DNA from: Tsuneonella litorea
GTDB lineage: Bacteria > Pseudomonadota > Alphaproteobacteria > Sphingomonadales > Sphingomonadaceae
Assembly: GCF_025154015.1 (NCBI RefSeq)
Contig: NZ_JAOAMV010000003.1
Location: forward strand, 62,001-126,000
Direction: 5' to 3'
Length of the DNA stretch: 64,000 bases
This document shows, piece after piece, positions 9,197 to 18,332 of this stretch. Each line of letters starts with the position of its first letter. The first letter of the stretch is position 1. Below the pieces are notes generated by a model. The model saw nothing but the letters and a program-made list of their open reading frames with translations. It searched no databases and was not told where the DNA came from. Both the position numbers and the translations under genes were made by a program.

Positions 9197-11389
9197 CTAT
9201 CGCCCGCGAGCTGTCCACCAGGGGTGCGCACCCTGTCCCTCCGCTACGGTCGTGATCCGCTGCGAGGCGAGATTGACCGCGAGGCCGCCGGCGCGCTCCA
9301 GATAGCGCCGGTCGGCCCTGAGCCAGCGCGGCCGGCAACTGCGCGGCAGGAAACGGTCGGCGATGACGATGTCGGACGCCTCGCACGCAGCTGCCAGCGC
9401 GCGCTCCTCGATCCGCGACCGGCTCCGCGCGAGGAGCAGCGCCCACGTCTTGCCGGCCCGTTCGATGGCGATGCTGCAGAAGTCCCGGCTGCAACGTGCG
9501 CCCGGCCAGCGGCCCAGCGCCACCGGTTCGCCCTCCTGCCCCGCGAGCTCGAGAAGGTTGTCGCGGGCAAACGTGCTTCGCCCGTCGTGGAGGACGAGGA
9601 GCCGCTCGCCTTCGCCCGCAATGCCGACGTTCCGTCCATCTGCGCCGATCAGGAGGTCGGGCACCGGCGTGGCCAGAAGCAGGCCCGCGGCGATGCCCGC
9701 CGGAACCAGCCCAAGCAATCGCACGCGGCCGCGCCAGAGCGCCAGCCAGGCGCCTCCCGCCAGGAACAGGGCATAGGTGCCCCACCCCATCTGCGGCATG
9801 AGCCGGACCGCTCCCGGTTGGTCAGCCGTGAACCGCGCGATGCCGAGCATCAATTCAAGCGACTTGCCGACAAGCCACCACACCGGTCCCCCGGCTCCGA
9901 CAAGATCGAGCGCCAGCGCAAGGGCGATCAGCGGCATCGACACGAACGACACGAGCGGAATGGCAAGGACATTGGCGAACGCGCCGTAGAATCCCGCACG
10001 GTGAAAATGGAACAGGACGATCGGCATCAGCGCGATCTCGATCACCAGGCCGGTGACAAGCAGCATGGCGAGGCGCCGCCCCGTCCGCGCGAACCAGCTT
10101 TCCTCGCGCGGGGCGAGGAACGCGCGCACGGGCGCGGCTTCGTGCAGCGCCACGATTGCGACGACCGCGGCAAAACTCATCTGAAAACTCGGCCCGACGA
10201 GCGCTTCGGGCCAGACGATCAGGACCGCAAAGGCCGCCGTTGCGACCATCCGCAGCGACAACGGCTCGCGTCCGAGCGCGAGCGCCGCGAGCACGAGCAG
10301 AGCGCCGATGCAACTGCGCACGGTTGGCACCTCTGCCCCGGTCAACAGCGTGTAGCCGATCCCGGCAAGCGCGGCGACCAACGCGGCGACCACCGGCAGT
10401 CGCACGCGCAGCACAAGCCAGGGCCACAGCGCGAGCAGCCGGATCGCGAGGAAATAGGCCGCGGCGATCACTGCGCTAACGTGCACACCGCTGATCGACA
10501 GCAGGTGCGTGAGGCCCGAATCGCGCATCGCCTCCTCATCCGCAACCGCGATACCGCCCCGGTCACCGCTGGCGAATGCTGCGGCGATGGCCCCTTCCGA
10601 CCCACCCAGCCGGGAATGGACGTGCGCCGAGAGCGCGCGCTGGGCCCGCGCGATCGTCCCCCCGGAAGGCGCGGGTTCGAGCGTCTCGACGGGGCTGATC
10701 GCGCTGCCGGTCGCCGCCAGACCCGCGAACCACGCGGTGCGCGCGAAATCGTATGCCCCGGGGGCCAAGGGGGCACCTGGCGGCATCAGGCGCGTCCGTA
10801 GACGTACACGCGCGCCCTCCTCGACACCAGGCGACAACAGGTCGGGGGCGACGTTGATCCGCACTTTCCGCGGCGTTCCCGCTTCCGCATCACGGTAGGC
10901 CAGCGTCAGTCGCACCCGCCCCTCGGCGGGCTGGTCCTGCCGCGCAAGGACACGGCCATCTATCCATTGCACCTGCGGACGCTCGAGCGGCTGCGCTCCG
11001 ACGATTTCGGATCGGGACCAGATCAGCACCGCGCCAAACGCGAGCAGCAGCGCCACCGCGACCACGGCGCGGCGCAAATGGCTTCGCGTGTCGTCCTCGC
11101 GCCAGATCGCGGCGGCAGAGATAGCCGCAAGAAGCGCGCCCGCGATCCAGGCCAGCCAGGCGAGCGGGCCCGGGAGCACGAACCAGCTCGCAATTCCCAC
11201 GACGAGCGCGATGGTGAGCCATGGCGCACGGTCGAACGCGGCCCGTTCCAGAAAGCGGTCGGCGAAATCTGCCCCACTGGACAAGGCGCGCGCCTTGCGC
11301 CAAGGCCGCTGCAGTGCAGCATCGGCGGGCTCTTCGCCCTCCCAGTCGTCATCGGACAGGGGAACCAGCGGCACTGTGCGGGTCGCCAT
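9197..11389 (-). CDS. comEC: ComEC/Rec2 family DNA-uptake channel protein
   Basis: A roughly 730-residue polytopic membrane protein of the ComEC/Rec2 family, the inner-membrane channel for single-stranded DNA in natural transformation. Order: cytoplasmic N-terminus, N-terminal DUF4131-like membrane region with an OB-like part (WIDGRVLARQDQ), then the competence core with HLLSISGVHVSAVIAA and repeated membrane helices. The C-terminal soluble region lies where a metallo-beta-lactamase domain is expected, but no HxHxDH metal motif is visible, so this domain looks degenerate. I prefer ATG at 11389 (MATRTVPL) over ATG 11425, which would lie beyond the gltX start on the other strand. Confidence 0.85.
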   Translation of the reverse strand: MATRTVPLVPLSDDDWEGEEPADAALQRPWRKARALSSGADFADRFLERAAFDRAPWLTIALVVGIASWFVLPGPLAWLAWIAGALLAAISAAAIWREDDTRSHLRRAVVAVALLLAFGAVLIWSRSEIVGAQPLERPQVQWIDGRVLARQDQPAEGRVRLTLAYRDAEAGTPRKVRINVAPDLLSPGVEEGARVRLRTRLMPPGAPLAPGAYDFARTAWFAGLAATGSAISPVETLEPAPSGGTIARAQRALSAHVHSRLGGSEGAIAAAFASGDRGGIAVADEEAMRDSGLTHLLSISGVHVSAVIAAAYFLAIRLLALWPWLVLRVRLPVVAALVAALAGIGYTLLTGAEVPTVRSCIGALLVLAALALGREPLSLRMVATAAFAVLIVWPEALVGPSFQMSFAAVVAIVALHEAAPVRAFLAPREESWFARTGRRLAMLLVTGLVIEIALMPIVLFHFHRAGFYGAFANVLAIPLVSFVSMPLIALALALDLVGAGGPVWWLVGKSLELMLGIARFTADQPGAVRLMPQMGWGTYALFLAGGAWLALWRGRVRLLGLVPAGIAAGLLLATPVPDLLIGADGRNVGIAGEGERLLVLHDGRSTFARDNLLELAGQEGEPVALGRWPGARCSRDFCSIAIERAGKTWALLLARSRSRIEERALAAACEASDIVIADRFLPRSCRPRWLRADRRYLERAGGLAVNLASQRITTVAEGQGAHPWWTARGR

Positions 11390-11418
11390 GAAGCTACTGG
11401 ATAAGGACGAGATTTCGG

Positions 11419-12840
11419 ATGGCAAGCGATAGCGCGAAGGTGGTCACACGCTTTGCCCCTTCGCCCACCGGGTTCCTTCATATCGGCGGCGCGCGTACCG
11501 CGCTGTTCAACTGGCTGTACGCCCGCCACCACGGCGGAAAATACCTGCTCCGCATCGAGGACACCGACCGGGCGCGCTCGACCGAACCGGCGATCGCGGC
11601 CATCTTCGACGGTCTGGGGTGGCTGGGCCTCGAAGGGGACGACGAGCCGACCTTCCAGTTCGCCCGCTCGGATCGCCACGCCGCAGTGGCGCACGAGCTC
11701 TTGGAAAAGGGCGCGGCCTATCGCTGCTACCTGACCCCCGAAGAACTCGCCGAGCGCCGCACGCAGGCACAGGCGGAGCGGCGCACGTTTCGCATCGACA
11801 GCGAGTGGCGCGACGCAGATCCCGCGACCTGGCCCTCGGATGCCCCCTTCGTCGTTCGCATCAAGGCCCCCCGCGAGGGCGAAACCACCATCGAGGACGA
11901 GGTCCAGGGCAAGGTGACCGTCGCCAATTCGGAACTCGACGACTTCGTGTTGCTGCGTTCGGACGGGACGCCGACGTACATGCTCGCGGTGGTGGTCGAC
12001 GATCACGACATGGGCGTCACCCACGTGATCCGCGGAGACGATCACCTCAATAATGCGTTCCGCCAGATCGTCATCCTCGAGGCGATGGGCTGGCCGGTCC
12101 CGGTCTATGCCCACGTGCCGATGATCCTGGGGGCCGACGGCGCAAAGCTGTCGAAGCGCCACGGCGCGGTGGGCGTCGACGCCTATCGCGACGAGATGGG
12201 CCTGTTGCCGGAGGCCGTGTTCAACTACCTGCTGCGGCTCGGCTGGGGCCACGGCGACCGCGAGGAAATCACGCGCGAAGAGGCGATCGAGCTGTTCGAT
12301 CTGTCCGGTGTGGGCAAGAGCCCGAGCCGGTTTGACATCAAGAAACTGCTCAACCTCAACGGGCATTACATCCGCGAAGCCGACGATGCGCGCCTGGCGT
12401 CGCTCGTCGCGCCGTTGATCGGTCCCGAGGCCGACGAGGCGTTGCTCACCGAGGCGATGCCCCAGCTCAAGCTTCGCGCCAAGGACCTCCACGAACTCGC
12501 TGCGGGCGCTGCATTCCTCTTCAAGCAGCGCCCCCTGTCTCTCGACGAGAAGGCCGCCGCGCTGATCACTGATGACGCGCGCGACTTGCTCGCAAGGATT
12601 TCTGCGAGGCTCCACAGGATTAGCGACTGGACGGTGGCCACGCTGGAGAGCAATCTCAAGGCATATGCCGAGGAACAGGGGCTGGGACTCGGCAAGCTCG
12701 CACAGCCGATGCGCGCTGCTTTGACGGGGACGACGACATCCCCAGGCATTTTCGACGTACTGGCCCTGCTCGGTCGGGATGAAGCCCTCGCGCGGCTTGA
12801 CGCGCAGGCAAGTTCCGCCGACGCGGACCACACAGCTTAA
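11419..12840 (+). CDS. gltX: Glutamate--tRNA ligase
   Basis: A 473-residue class I aminoacyl-tRNA synthetase charging tRNA-Glu (and, in many alphaproteobacteria, also tRNA-Gln for amidation by GatCAB). HIGH-type motif HIGG at residues 21-24 and KMSKS-type motif KLSKR at about 243, with [11 protein letters not shown] and [12 protein letters not shown] as family signatures. The helical anticodon-binding domain fills the C-terminal third. AAGGACGAG upstream is a good ribosome site. The start codon lies only 29 nt from the divergent comEC start; gltA follows after 11 nt. Confidence 0.97.
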   Translation: MASDSAKVVTRFAPSPTGFLHIGGARTALFNWLYARHHGGKYLLRIEDTDRARSTEPAIAAIFDGLGWLGLEGDDEPTFQFARSDRHAAVAHELLEKGAAYRCYLTPEELAERRTQAQAERRTFRIDSEWRDADPATWPSDAPFVVRIKAPREGETTIEDEVQGKVTVANSELDDFVLLRSDGTPTYMLAVVVDDHDMGVTHVIRGDDHLNNAFRQIVILEAMGWPVPVYAHVPMILGADGAKLSKRHGAVGVDAYRDEMGLLPEAVFNYLLRLGWGHGDREEITREEAIELFDLSGVGKSPSRFDIKKLLNLNGHYIREADDARLASLVAPLIGPEADEALLTEAMPQLKLRAKDLHELAAGAAFLFKQRPLSLDEKAAALITDDARDLLARISARLHRISDWTVATLESNLKAYAEEQGLGLGKLAQPMRAALTGTTTSPGIFDVLALLGRDEALARLDAQASSADADHTA

Positions 12841-12851
12841 GGAGACCGGAC

Positions 12852-14138
12852 ATGGCGGACAAGGCGGCGACGCTCACCTACGACAACAAGAGTATCGAGC
12901 TTCCGGTTCTCGAGGGCAGCGTGGGCCCCGAGGTCATCGATATCCGCAAGCTCTACGGCCAGACCGGGGCCTTCACCTACGATCCGGGCTACAAGTCCAC
13001 CGCCAGCTGCGAGAGCGCGCTGACCTACATCGACGGCGACGAGGGCGTCCTGCTCCATCGCGGCTACCCGATCGGCCAGCTCGCCGAGCATTCGAGCTTC
13101 ATGGAAGTCAGCTACCTGCTGCTCAACGGCGAATTGCCGTCGAAACAGGAACTCGACGACTTCAGCTACACGATCAGCCGCCACACGATGCTGCACGAGC
13201 AGCTGATGACGTTTTACCGCGGCTTCCGCCGCGATGCGCACCCGATGGCGATCATGTGCGGCGTGGTCGGCGCCCTTTCGGCGTTCTACCATGACAGCAC
13301 CGACATCTCCGATCCCGAGCAGCGGAAGATCGCCAGCCACCGCCTGATCGCCAAGATGCCGACGATCGCGGCGATGGCCTACAAGTACGCCGTCGGGCAG
13401 CCGTTCCTCTACCCCGACAACTCGCTCAGCTACACCGGCAACTTCCTGCGCATGACCTTCGGTGTCCCGGCCGAGCCCTACGAGGTGAACCCCGTCGTCG
13501 AAAAGGCGATGGACCGCATCTTCATCCTGCACGCCGATCACGAGCAGAATGCCTCGACCTCCACCGTCCGGCTTGCCGGTTCATCAGGCGCGAACCCGTT
13601 CGCCTGCATCGCTGCGGGCATCGCCTGCCTGTGGGGCCCGGCGCACGGAGGCGCGAACGAAGCGGCGCTCAACATGCTGCGCGAGATCGGCACGCCCGAT
13701 CGCATCCCCCACTACATTGAGCGCGCGAAGGACAAGAACGACCCCTTCCGCCTGATGGGCTTCGGCCACCGCGTGTACAAGAACTACGACCCGCGGGCCA
13801 CGGTGATGCAGAAGACCGTGCGCGAGGTGTTCGAATCGCTCAAGGTCACCGACCCGCTGTTCGAAACCGCCCTGCAGCTCGAGGAGCTCGCGCTCAACGA
13901 CCCCTATTTCATCGAAAAGAAGCTGTTCCCGAACGTGGACTTCTATTCGGGCATCATTCTTTCGGCGATCGGCTTCCCGACGACGATGTTCACCGCGCTG
14001 TTCGCGCTCGCCCGCACGGTCGGCTGGGTCGCCCAGTGGAACGAGATGATTTCCGATCCCGGCCAGGTCATCGGCCGTCCGCGTCAGCTCTATACCGGCC
14101 CGACCGAGCGCGACTACGTGCCGCTCGGTCAGCGATAG
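12852..14138 (+). CDS. gltA: Citrate synthase (type II)
   Basis: A 428-residue enzyme condensing acetyl-CoA and oxaloacetate at the entry of the TCA cycle. Active-site residues are visible: His265 in [10 protein letters not shown], His306 in GFGHRVYKN and Asp363 in NVDFYSG. The N-terminal beta-rich extension typical of hexameric, NADH-sensitive type II enzymes is present. It has a strong GGAG ribosome site and follows gltX closely, so the pair is probably co-transcribed. Confidence 0.97.
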   Translation: MADKAATLTYDNKSIELPVLEGSVGPEVIDIRKLYGQTGAFTYDPGYKSTASCESALTYIDGDEGVLLHRGYPIGQLAEHSSFMEVSYLLLNGELPSKQELDDFSYTISRHTMLHEQLMTFYRGFRRDAHPMAIMCGVVGALSAFYHDSTDISDPEQRKIASHRLIAKMPTIAAMAYKYAVGQPFLYPDNSLSYTGNFLRMTFGVPAEPYEVNPVVEKAMDRIFILHADHEQNASTSTVRLAGSSGANPFACIAAGIACLWGPAHGGANEAALNMLREIGTPDRIPHYIERAKDKNDPFRLMGFGHRVYKNYDPRATVMQKTVREVFESLKVTDPLFETALQLEELALNDPYFIEKKLFPNVDFYSGIILSAIGFPTTMFTALFALARTVGWVAQWNEMISDPGQVIGRPRQLYTGPTERDYVPLGQR

Positions 14139-14151
14139 GCGGGCGCGGGGC

Positions 14152-14352
14152 ATGCGCGCGCTGCGGCTTCTTGCGCAGGTCCTCGGAGTAGCGCTCGTCC
14201 TTTCGGGCGGACTGTGGGCGCTTCAGGGCCTGGGCCTGGTGATGTGGCCGGCGGAAAGCTTCATGCTCGCCGAACGCCAGTGGGCGCTCTACGGCACGAT
14301 TACGGCGATCATCGGCGCCCTGCTGTTCTGGTGGGGCAGCCGGCGGCGCTGA
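14152..14352 (+). CDS. Small two-helix membrane protein
   Basis: A 66-residue protein of unknown function made of two hydrophobic segments (about residues 5-30 and 45-61) separated by a short loop (WPAESFMLAERQW) and ending in a basic GSRRR tail, which should place the C-terminus in the cytoplasm. It starts 13 nt after gltA and probably shares its transcript. Its ends fit the spacing cleanly: it stops 16 nt before the convergent kinase-like gene. I do not recognise a named family. Confidence 0.65.
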   Translation: MRALRLLAQVLGVALVLSGGLWALQGLGLVMWPAESFMLAERQWALYGTITAIIGALLFWWGSRRR

Positions 14353-14368
14353 CGCCACCTGCGCCAGC

Positions 14369-15739
14369 TCAGTCGGCCCCTGGCAATTCGAGCGTGAAGC
14401 GCGCGCCCTGTCCGGCGTCGCTATCGACCGTCAGGTCCCCGCCCATCGCGCGCGCCAGGCGCCTGGAAATGTAGAGGCCGAGACCCGACCCCCCGTCTCC
14501 GCCCCGACCCAGGCGCTCGAACTTGTCGAACACGCGGTCGATCTTGTCTGCGGGAATGCCCGGCCCGTCGTCGATCACGACGGCCTTGGCGAGACTGCCT
14601 TGCGTACTTGCCTCGATCCGGACGATGGCCCCTTCGGGCGCATAGGAAATGGCGTTCCCGACGAGGTTGAGGAGGATCTGGAGCACGCGGCGAAATTCCC
14701 CGGTCGCGGGCACCACGACGGCATCCCCGGGCGGCTCGAGCCGGGTTCCGCGCTCGCGGGCGCGCACCCCCAGAATGCCCACGGCGCGCCGGGCGACGTC
14801 GGCAAGGTCTATCCGGTCGGGCGCGGTGCGGAAGTCTTCGGCCTCGACCACTTCAAGGTCCGACAGGTCCTCGATCAGCGAGAGCAGGTGCTGTCCCGCC
14901 GCGGCGATGTCGGCAGCATAGTTGCTGTATTCCTCGGGCAGCGGCCCGGCGAGTCGGGAACGGATCGTCTCGGCATTGGCGATGATCCGGGCGATCGGCT
15001 GACGCAGGACCGGCGTCATTTCGCGGCCGAACGACGGCGTGGCCGGCTGCCTCTCCTCGGCTGCCGGAAAAGCCGCCGGGAGCGGCGCGTCTGCGACGAG
15101 AAGCAGTTCGAAACCGGCGCTGCCCGGATCGGGGCGGCCAAGCGGAACGAGCGTTGCCGTCCAGCCCCTCTGCGAGCCGGGCACGACGCAGCGCGCGCCG
15201 TCGACCAGCCGCCAGTGGATCGGTTGGTGGAGCGAAAGGTCGGGCAGGTCGACGAAGTCGGTCCACGGCGTGCCCGGCCTGTTGCGCATCTTGCGCACGA
15301 GCGCGGCGAGGTCGGGTGCCGCGCTGTCTACGGTGAGCACGCCCTGTTCGGGATCGAGGCGGGCGGAAAGCTCGGCCACGGCACGATCTATCGCGATCCG
15401 CAGCGCCTCGGTTTCCTCGTCGGACGGGGTCGCCCGCGGAGTGGTCGACCATGCCCCGATCGAGATCGCGCAACCGCCGCTCCCGCGATCGCCCTCGGGA
15501 TCTATCTCGACCCACGCGCGGACCGTCTCTTCGCCGTCGAGCGCCTCAATCGTCCGCGCTACCTTGAGCCCCAGCCGCCGCGCCTTGCGCACGATCTCGA
15601 GCAGGGCGGGCACGGCGACCGTTCCGGGCAGGTCGCCCCCGCAGCGACGCTGCAGCCCCGCAAGCGGTTCATCCGCCTCGATCAGACGGTCGTCCGCGTC
15701 GGTGCGCGCACGTGCCAGGACGACGCCGGCGCCGGCCAT
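14369..15739 (-). CDS. Histidine-kinase-like protein lacking the phospho-acceptor histidine
   Basis: A 456-residue cytoplasmic protein. The N-terminal half is a sensor-like region without a clear named domain. The C-terminal third is a HATPase_c module: N-box NLVGNAISY (about 358), G1 box DDGPGIP, F-like EKFERLG-type segment (DKFERLG) and G2 box GSGLGLYISRRLA. The helix before it aligns with an H-box, TPVLRQPIARII (about 242-253) against SHELRTPLNAII, but the acceptor His is replaced by Pro. So ATP binding is likely while autophosphorylation in the standard way is not, as in DivL-type pseudokinases. ATG 15739 follows the DUF2336 gene stop by one base, implying tight coupling. Confidence 0.8.
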   Translation of the reverse strand: MAGAGVVLARARTDADDRLIEADEPLAGLQRRCGGDLPGTVAVPALLEIVRKARRLGLKVARTIEALDGEETVRAWVEIDPEGDRGSGGCAISIGAWSTTPRATPSDEETEALRIAIDRAVAELSARLDPEQGVLTVDSAAPDLAALVRKMRNRPGTPWTDFVDLPDLSLHQPIHWRLVDGARCVVPGSQRGWTATLVPLGRPDPGSAGFELLLVADAPLPAAFPAAEERQPATPSFGREMTPVLRQPIARIIANAETIRSRLAGPLPEEYSNYAADIAAAGQHLLSLIEDLSDLEVVEAEDFRTAPDRIDLADVARRAVGILGVRARERGTRLEPPGDAVVVPATGEFRRVLQILLNLVGNAISYAPEGAIVRIEASTQGSLAKAVVIDDGPGIPADKIDRVFDKFERLGRGGDGGSGLGLYISRRLARAMGGDLTVDSDAGQGARFTLELPGAD

Positions 15740-15740
15740 C

Positions 15741-16703
15741 TCAGGCGACCGAGTTCCGCGCCGAGCCGCCAAGCAGCGCCGCCGCACGATCCGCGCGCAA
15801 CTGGTCGAACCCCTCTGGCAGCGCGACGTCGGGGTGGAGGTGCAGGAACTGTTCCTCGACCTCGCGCGGCTTGAGCCCGGCGGCCCGAAGCGATAGGGCA
15901 AGGCGCGCCAGCTGCCGGTCGTTCGTCGAAATCACGGCAAGGTCCCGGTCGTGACGCGCGGCGGCGGCCAATGCGGTCAGAAACAGGGCGACGCCTGCGT
16001 GGCCCACCGAAAGAGCGGCGCGGGCACCCGCGCCCATGCCGGTCACGAGGCGCGAAAGCAGGCCAAGCCGGCTGGCGCTTTCGTCATAGGCTTCTCGCAG
16101 CGCGTCGGTCGCCGCGGCGGCGTCCGGGCCGGTCGAATCGACAAGTCCGCTGGCCCAGATCGCGACGACCTGGTGAAACAGGTCTGCCGGCAGTTCCGCC
16201 AGCGGCAATTCCATCCGCCGCTGGGTTTGCGCAAAGCGCGACTGCGCCGCCAGCGCGGCCATTGCGGTCGCGGCGGTCGGGCCATCGTCAGAAGCGATGA
16301 GCGCCTGAAGCAGCGGCGAAAGAACCGGATCGATCGCGGAACGCTTTTCGAGCCGAGCCGTCAACTGCCACTCGAGCGACAACGCGTGGCAATGTCCGAC
16401 CAGTTTCTCGTCGGTAAGCAGGCGGTTGGTTAGTTGAGCGCAGTCGCGCTCGGCGCGGGCCCTGGGATCGGTCGCACCGGCCGCCTGCGCCTCGACGAGC
16501 AGCACCTGCCGGGCGAGATCGGAGATCATGCCGCGGACCCGGCTGACGATCTCGTCGCTGAACAGCGAATGGTCATGATTGGCGAGCAGGTGGCCGAGCA
16601 CCGGCCCGATCGTGCCGATCACGACGTCTCCCTGCGCGAGTTCGTCGCGCAGCACGGCTTCGACGGGCGCTTCGCTCGATTGCATCATCACCGCTTCGCT
16701 CAT
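15741..16703 (-). CDS. DUF2336 domain-containing protein
   Basis: A 320-residue, helix-rich, largely soluble protein resembling the DUF2336 family of alphaproteobacteria; molecular function unknown. It begins MSEAVMMQSSEAPVEAVLRDEL, alternates Ala/Leu-rich helices, and has no signal peptide. The C-terminal part (HDRDLAVISTNDRQLARLAL) ends with SARNSVA. It is directly coupled to the kinase-like gene (stop and start one base apart), so the two proteins probably act together. A CtrA-like TTAA-N7-TTAG site lies 24-38 nt before its start. DUF2336 assignment is from overall resemblance, not from a motif. Confidence 0.6.
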   Translation of the reverse strand: MSEAVMMQSSEAPVEAVLRDELAQGDVVIGTIGPVLGHLLANHDHSLFSDEIVSRVRGMISDLARQVLLVEAQAAGATDPRARAERDCAQLTNRLLTDEKLVGHCHALSLEWQLTARLEKRSAIDPVLSPLLQALIASDDGPTAATAMAALAAQSRFAQTQRRMELPLAELPADLFHQVVAIWASGLVDSTGPDAAAATDALREAYDESASRLGLLSRLVTGMGAGARAALSVGHAGVALFLTALAAAARHDRDLAVISTNDRQLARLALSLRAAGLKPREVEEQFLHLHPDVALPEGFDQLRADRAAALLGGSARNSVA

Positions 16704-16726
16704 GCACCGGCCATAGCGGCCCGTGG

Positions 16727-16741
16727 TTAAGCCTGCGTTAG
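16727..16741. promoter_or_regulatory. CtrA-like site TTAA-N7-TTAG before the DUF2336/kinase pair
   Basis: TTAA at 16727-16730 and TTAG at 16738-16741 with exactly seven bases between, matching seven of eight positions of the CtrA full site TTAA-N7-TTAA. It overlaps the stop codon of the upstream gene and lies just before the DUF2336 start on the minus strand. Confidence 0.3.
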
Positions 16742-17904
16742 CTTCGCCGCGCCCCGGAAAACAGCCGTCCACCGAGCGCGGCCAGCCCAGTCGCTGCCAT
16801 CGCAGGCACGAATGCCCCGAAAACCGCTGCCACGGCAAGGCCGGCGATGACCAGGATGCGGTCGCCGAGCAGACGGAGAGCGCGCGGTCCGTCGCATTCG
16901 CGCAGGAGTCGCGTCGCCGCGACCAGCACGAGCGCAACGAAGGGCGCGTGCCAATCGGCGAACTCCTGCGGGCTCGCCGCGACTGCGATGAGCGCCAGAT
17001 CGAGTGCGCCGTCTCGCACCTCCGCCATGCGCCCCTTCGCGGCCACCCCCGAACCGGCGCGCGCGAAGCGCCCCATCCGCCCTCCGGTTTCCGCGACGAA
17101 GGCGCCAATGGCGAGCGCGACGAGCCCACCGACCGTGCTGCCGAGATAGCCGGCTGCGCCCCCGGCCAAAGCAAGCGCGATGCCCCCGATCGCCAGCCCC
17201 GGCGCGAGCGCGGGCCTGTTCGCCGCGCGCGTGAGCAGGACCCGCGCAAGTCCATGCGCGAGCGTTTCGCCCGGCCGCTCCACGCCCGGCGCCGGAACGT
17301 GGCGCGCCTGCCAGTTGCGTTCCATCCGCTGCGCCGCGGCGCCATCGCCCAGAAGCGCCCAGCGTCCTTCGTCGAGCCAGTGTTGCGGCACCTCGACGCA
17401 TCGCCCTCCCCTCTGGAGCGCGACCCGCAGCAGTCCGGCGACGGGGTCGGCATCGGGGGGCAGAAACGCCAGCGCCTCGACCGAATCGCCACGCGTGGCG
17501 AGGACCCCGCCCCAGGCGCGCTCGCGGTCTATCCGCTCGAAGCCGCGTTCGACCGCGCCATCGGCCGGCAGAACGGCGATCCCCGCCCGCGCGCCCAGCG
17601 CCTGCGCCAGCCAGTCGCGATCCGGCAACACGCCCGGAGCGAAGACGAAGAGATTGTCGGCGGCGCTGACCAGGCCCGACAGCGTCCGCGAGTGTGCAAT
17701 CGCGCTGAACTTCGCACCGCGCCCCTCGGTTTCGCGCTGAAGTGCCGCAAGCTCGGGGCCAGGCGTCTCGGCGAGGCAGACCACGCGTTCGCAGCCGAGC
17801 GCCAACGCCGCCTGGAGCTGGTGCCAGGCGACGGGCCTGCCGCCGAGCCTCACCGGATCGGCGCCGTCCTGCGTCGTTGCCAAAAGCGCGACCCGCACGC
17901 CCAT
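16738..17904 (-). CDS. Membrane protein: degenerate nucleotidyltransferase + CDP-alcohol-transferase-like
   Basis: A 388-residue protein of unclear function. Residues 1-180 look like a GT-A/nucleotidyltransferase fold (MGVRVALLATT, LGGRPVAWHQL, FVFAPGVLPD), but the usual GxGxR-type signature is not visible. From about 215 on there are four to six membrane helices. The segment ETGGRMGRFARAGSG followed by EVRDGALDLAL resembles the CDP-alcohol phosphotransferase motif DGxxAR...GxxxDxxxD but lacks most of its aspartates. The layout resembles bifunctional inositol-phosphate cytidylyltransferase/CDP-inositol transferases, with both active sites eroded. It lies 34 nt upstream of the DUF2336 gene on the same strand. 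Confidence 0.55.
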   Translation of the reverse strand: MGVRVALLATTQDGADPVRLGGRPVAWHQLQAALALGCERVVCLAETPGPELAALQRETEGRGAKFSAIAHSRTLSGLVSAADNLFVFAPGVLPDRDWLAQALGARAGIAVLPADGAVERGFERIDRERAWGGVLATRGDSVEALAFLPPDADPVAGLLRVALQRGGRCVEVPQHWLDEGRWALLGDGAAAQRMERNWQARHVPAPGVERPGETLAHGLARVLLTRAANRPALAPGLAIGGIALALAGGAAGYLGSTVGGLVALAIGAFVAETGGRMGRFARAGSGVAAKGRMAEVRDGALDLALIAVAASPQEFADWHAPFVALVLVAATRLLRECDGPRALRLLGDRILVIAGLAVAAVFGAFVPAMAATGLAALGGRLFSGARRS

Positions 17905-17980
17905 ACCTCCCTGACCGATCGATCGGCACTGGGTAGATTGCGGGAATCGGGTTGGCTAGAGCCGAGGCTGCGAGCCGGCG

Positions 17981-18283
17981 TCAGGCGCCGACGAAATGGT
18001 CGCGGAATTGCTCGATTTTGCGCACGACGCTGGGATCGCCGGGCGCGCCCTCGATCGCTTCGGCCGCGAGTTCGACAAGTTCGGAGGCGTGGAAGCTGGC
18101 GGCAAGACCCCGCAGGCGCTGCGCCGCGACCGTCCAGTTGCCGTCGCAGCGCGCCCGCTTCAGGTGATCGAGGTGCCTTTCGAGGCTGTCCCTGAACGCG
18201 TTCCGCAACTCCGCAAACAGCGCGGGATCCTCTCCCGCCGCCGCCGCGATCGTCGCGTCAAAGGCTGCCTGCTCGTATGCCAT
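17981..18283 (-). CDS. Hpt-like four-helix protein lacking the phospho-histidine
   Basis: A 100-residue all-helical protein with the look of a histidine phosphotransfer (Hpt) domain: an amphipathic helix at 21-45, then AQRLRGLAASFHA at 54-66, which aligns with the Hpt signature AHxLKGxAxxxGA. The phosphorylated His corresponds to Gln55, so phosphotransfer should be lost. ATG 18283 is favoured over a longer start at 18355 that overlaps the divergent gene. It heads a likely four-gene minus-strand set and is 70 nt from the divergent TipN-like gene, sharing its control region. Confidence 0.65.
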   Translation of the reverse strand: MAYEQAAFDATIAAAAGEDPALFAELRNAFRDSLERHLDHLKRARCDGNWTVAAQRLRGLAASFHASELVELAAEAIEGAPGDPSVVRKIEQFRDHFVGA

Positions 18284-18308
18284 ACCCCGACAAATACGCT
18301 TCCGATGA

Positions 18309-18323
18309 TTAACACTCTGTTGA
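18309..18323. promoter_or_regulatory. CtrA-like site TTAA-N7-TTGA in divergent control region
   Basis: TTAA (18309-18312), seven bases, TTGA (18320-18323): seven of eight positions of the CtrA consensus TTAA-N7-TTAA. It lies between the divergent Hpt-like and TipN-like genes, where a cell-cycle regulator could control both. Confidence 0.4.
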
Positions 18324-18332
18324 ACATGACTG

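Noticed and set aside
9190-9208. Terminator between lexA and comEC
   Set aside because: A 7-bp stem CGCGGGC/GCCCGCG surrounds the comEC stop codon, but no T-run follows on either strand, so it is not called.
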